Shown here in pieces: positions 6,378 to 8,234 of a DNA stretch of 8,234 nt. A program made the translations under genes and the position numbers. The notes under the pieces are model-generated. The model worked only from the letters and a program-made list of their open reading frames with translations. It was not told the origin of the DNA and ran no database searches. Origin of the DNA: Desulfobacterales bacterium. GTDB lineage: Bacteria; Desulfobacterota; DSM-4660; Desulfatiglandales; JALVZP01. The DNA lies in the NCBI GenBank assembly GCA_027064285.1, contig JAMOPX010000187.1:1-8234 (forward strand), in the 5' to 3' direction. Numbering within the stretch: the stretch's first letter is position 1; each line of letters starts with the position of its first letter.

Positions 6378-6498
6378 GGAGGGTGTGGTAAAGGGGTTTT
6401 TCGGATGCGACTGTCGGAAGGATGCTGTCTCTTCGTGGCTTATCTGTGGGGAAACCTCGGAGCAAACGAAAAACCCTTTTGCCCCACTACCGCATTCG
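6378..6498 (+). ncRNA. Candidate structured RNA, long GC-rich hairpin block of unknown class
   Basis: The 226-nt gap between the nifH-like genes and the hydrolase operon holds no gene but is clearly richer in GC than its surroundings. Positions 6381-6403 pair with 6467-6489 around a 63-nt loop. I count 18 Watson-Crick pairs, three wobble positions (6393/6477, 6389/6481, 6382/6488) and two mismatches (6386/6484, 6381/6489). The three wobbles are G-U pairs only in a plus-strand RNA and become A/C mismatches on the other strand, so the plus strand is favoured, opposite to all nearby genes. The loop contains an imperfect direct repeat, GGATGCGACTGTC and GGATGCTGTC. An alternative helix, 6402-6409 with 6491-6498, competes with the top of the stem. 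I do not recognise it as tmRNA, SRP RNA, RNase P, 6S RNA or a known riboswitch. A palindromic mobile remnant is an alternative. Confidence 0.45.
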
Positions 6499-6554
6499 CT
6501 GTTATTCCTCCTTCGTGAGATAAAAACTTTTGCGTAAGGTCAGTTAATATATTG

Positions 6555-6576
6555 TTGTCAAGTATAGCTAAAAATT
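6555..6576. repeat. 22-bp direct repeat, right copy
   Basis: This is identical to 3976-3997, in the same orientation, 2.58 kb away. Here it spans the TAG stop and last codons of the nifH-like gene. The two copies bracket the reductase gene, the hydrolase gene and the GC-rich hairpin block. Confidence 0.8.
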
Positions 6577-7410
6577 TTTGATTATATCTGTTATTTTCAT
6601 TCCAAATTCTTCCATCTTCCTGTCAGATAAAGGGCTTGGAACATGAAGGTCTTTGTTTTCAAGGATCTTTTTTGCAAGCTCTATAAATGTCTTTGCTATC
6701 TCTGAATCAGGAAACTTTTCTATCACTGTCTTCATTTCAATTTCTGCTTTTAATATCTCATCACTTCTTGGAATGCTTTGAATGAGCTTTGTTTTTGTAA
6801 GATTTACAAACTCTTTTACTATATCCAGATTGTCATTTCCTCCTCGACTGTTGTGTATGATTCCTCCAAGCTTTGATCCCCCTCTCTGGCTAAATCTTTT
6901 TATGCCTTTCATGATGTTGTTTGCTGCATATAAAGGCATAAACTCTCCAGATGTAACAATGTATATAGCCTGTGCAAATCCTTCTCTTATTGGAACAGAA
7001 AAACCACCGCACACAATATCTCCAAGCACATCATAGATTATGACATCCCAGTCTTTTTCAAATATCTTAAGCTCCTTAAGCACCTCCACCATGCTTATAA
7101 TCCCTCTTCCAGCACATCCAACACCTGGCTCAGGACCTCCTGCCTCTACACATGCAATATTTGAAAATCCGTAAAACAAAAAGTCCTCTTCTTTGTACTT
7201 TTTGGAATATCCCTTTTCTCTAAGTGTTCCCAAAACAGTGGGAATCCTTTTTCCCATTATGTTACGGGTAGAATCTGCCTTTGGATCGCAACCTATCTGA
7301 AGAACCTTATATCCTAAGAAAGAAAATGCAGCTGAAAGATTTGATGCAATTGTGGATTTTCCTATTCCTCCTTTTCCATATATGGCAATGCTTATCCTCT
7401 GCTTTCCCAT
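6568..7410 (-). CDS. NifH-like (nitrogenase reductase superfamily) iron protein, downstream copy
   Basis: This 280-residue ATP-dependent Fe-S reductase belongs to the NifH/BchL/CfbC superfamily, whose homodimers hold one 4Fe-4S cluster and pass electrons to a nitrogenase-like partner. It has a deviant Walker A GKGGIGKST (12-20), switch-type DPKADSTR (42-49), cluster ligands Cys99 in GVGCAGRG and Cys134 in DVLGDIVCGG, and Arg102, equivalent to the ADP-ribosylated Arg of NifH. The start is set at ATG 7410, with GGAGG 6 nt upstream. GTG 7413 would be too close to that site. The start shares one base with the stop of the preceding nifH-like gene (TGATG). No D/K-type partner gene follows. Subgroup and substrate are not assignable, and a true nitrogenase reductase seems less likely than a nitrogenase-like enzyme. 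Confidence 0.9.
   Translation of the reverse strand: MGKQRISIAIYGKGGIGKSTIASNLSAAFSFLGYKVLQIGCDPKADSTRNIMGKRIPTVLGTLREKGYSKKYKEEDFLFYGFSNIACVEAGGPEPGVGCAGRGIISMVEVLKELKIFEKDWDVIIYDVLGDIVCGGFSVPIREGFAQAIYIVTSGEFMPLYAANNIMKGIKRFSQRGGSKLGGIIHNSRGGNDNLDIVKEFVNLTKTKLIQSIPRSDEILKAEIEMKTVIEKFPDSEIAKTFIELAKKILENKDLHVPSPLSDRKMEEFGMKITDIIKNF
7103..7146. repeat. 44-bp identity block shared by the two nifH-like genes, first copy
   Basis: This is identical at every base, including third codon positions, to 7966-8009. It encodes the GGPEPGVGCAGRG cluster-ligand region. Flanking sequence has diverged, so the block points to gene conversion or very strong constraint. Confidence 0.85.
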
Positions 7411-8234
7411 CACATTCCTCCACCTGTAAGTTCTTTTTTTGTTTCTTCTCTTATCATCTTTGCAAGATCAGAAAGCTCCTTTAAAGAAAGTGGTTTTGGA
7501 ATTGTAAGATCTGAATCTTCAATAATGTCTTTTGCAAGTTTTCTGAATCTTTCTGCTATATCAGATTCAGGATATCTCTCAATTACTGTCTGTCCATAGA
7601 CCTCACTTTCTGCTATTTTGCTGCTTAAGGGAATAGCTCCTATTATCTTTGAGCCAACCTTTTTTGCAAACATCTCAACAAAACTTATGTCATCCAATCC
7701 TCCTCTTACATTGTAGATAAATCCAGAAAGCTTTGTTCCTCCTCTTTTTGCATATCTTTCAATTCCCCTGCAGATGTTATTTGCTGCATATATGGAAAGA
7801 TAGTCTGCTGATGTAACGATGACGACTTTGTCAGCCATACCATGCCTTAGGTTCATTCCAAAACCACCGCATACAATATCACCAAGAACATCATATATGA
7901 CAACATCTGGTCTGTATCTTTCAAATGCACCTGATCTTTTTAAAAGCTCTATAGCAATAACAATTCCTCTTCCAGCACATCCAACACCTGGCTCAGGACC
8001 TCCTGCCTCAACACAAAGAATCCCATTATATCCCTCAAATACAACTTCATCAGGATCTATCTCTTTTCCATATATAAACTCATCTATGTCAAGCTGGCTT
8101 TCATATTTTTGTTTTAAAACTGCTGATACAGAAGGAATTTCTCTATCTCCCCTGAGATTCCTTGTGCAGTCAGACTTGGGATCACAGCCTATCATCATTA
8201 CCTTAAAGCCATCCTGAGAAAGAGCTGCTGATAT
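7410..8234 (-). CDS. NifH-like iron protein, upstream copy, 5' end outside the window
   Basis: This is a second member of the NifH/BchL/CfbC superfamily. The frame is open to the right edge and reads ISAALSQDGFKVMMIGCDPK, so the true start and the Walker A loop lie beyond 8234. An internal ATG (8198) only mimics a start. Visible here are DPKSDCTR, the cluster cysteine in GVGCAGRG, the second in DVLGDIVCGGFGMN, and a NifH-like C-terminus with IPLSSKIAESEVYGQTVIE. It differs from its neighbour through most of its length (for example FIYNVRGG against IIHNSRGG) but shares a 44-bp identical block. The pair overlaps by one base and is clearly co-translated. The two proteins might form separate homodimers or a heterodimer, which sequence alone cannot tell. 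The last residues, TGGGM, are encoded by the ribosome binding site of the next gene. Confidence 0.9.
   Translation of the reverse strand: MSAALSQDGFKVMMIGCDPKSDCTRNLRGDREIPSVSAVLKQKYESQLDIDEFIYGKEIDPDEVVFEGYNGILCVEAGGPEPGVGCAGRGIVIAIELLKRSGAFERYRPDVVIYDVLGDIVCGGFGMNLRHGMADKVVIVTSADYLSIYAANNICRGIERYAKRGGTKLSGFIYNVRGGLDDISFVEMFAKKVGSKIIGAIPLSSKIAESEVYGQTVIERYPESDIAERFRKLAKDIIEDSDLTIPKPLSLKELSDLAKMIREETKKELTGGGM
7966..8009. repeat. 44-bp identity block shared by the two nifH-like genes, second copy
   Basis: This is the partner of 7103-7146 in the upstream nifH-like gene, in the same orientation and reading frame, encoding the region of the first 4Fe-4S ligand. Confidence 0.85.

Noticed and set aside
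6404..6430. SRP RNA-like GGAAGG loop in the GC-rich block
   Set aside because: The flanking bases do not form the conserved SRP domain IV helix, and the overall fold does not match. tmRNA, 6S RNA and common riboswitch motifs were also not found by eye.
6404..6496. H-type pseudoknot between the hairpin loop and the downstream bases
   Set aside because: With the 23-position stem formed, a 1-nt connector could not span it. The two helices are better read as alternatives.
1..8234. CRISPR array or insertion sequence with terminal repeats
   Set aside because: No regularly spaced repeats and no transposase gene are present. The repeats found are two-copy only.

Overview
The window comes from an AT-rich bacterial chromosome. 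It has strong AAGGAG-type ribosome binding sites, short intergenic gaps, a tRNA with an encoded CCA end, Lys/Glu-rich proteins, two nitrogenase-reductase (NifH)-like genes and a CoA-disulfide-reductase/rhodanese fusion. Together these suggest a strict anaerobe, possibly a thermophilic sulfur-metabolising lineage such as Thermodesulfovibrio-like Nitrospirota or Thermodesulfobacteriota. That placement is inferred from gene content and composition only.

Left part (1-3733) is an accessory island abutting a tRNA-Asn(GTT) gene. A leftward operon encodes a small excisionase-type helix-turn-helix protein, a PD-(D/E)XK restriction endonuclease, an amino-methylating beta-class DNA methyltransferase and, 2 nt further on, the N-terminal half of a large serine recombinase that carries a frameshift and runs off the left edge. 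Back-to-back with this operon, on the opposite strand, lies a C-terminal half of a large serine recombinase. It has no start of its own and its reading frame runs into the tRNA-Asn gene. The two halves could be one gene split by inversion of the restriction-modification segment, or remnants of two nested elements. Two perfect palindromes sit just upstream of the endonuclease gene. The tRNA has a good promoter, and its probable terminator lies antisense inside the recombinase coding sequence.

Middle part (3734-6567) holds a leftward two-gene operon: a glyoxalase II-like metallo-beta-lactamase-fold hydrolase, then an FAD/NAD(P)H disulfide reductase fused to rhodanese, a probable sulfane-sulfur/persulfide handling pair. 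The segment is bracketed by direct copies of a 22-bp repeat that includes the stop codon of two unrelated genes. Between the hydrolase and the nifH-like genes is a GC-rich non-coding block with a 23-position hairpin. Its wobble pairs favour a plus-strand RNA.

Right part (6568-8234) holds two tandem, overlapping nifH-like genes, also leftward. Both keep the 4Fe-4S cysteines and the nucleotide-binding motifs visible within the window. The upstream gene lacks its N-terminus at the right edge. No nitrogenase-like D/K component is visible here.
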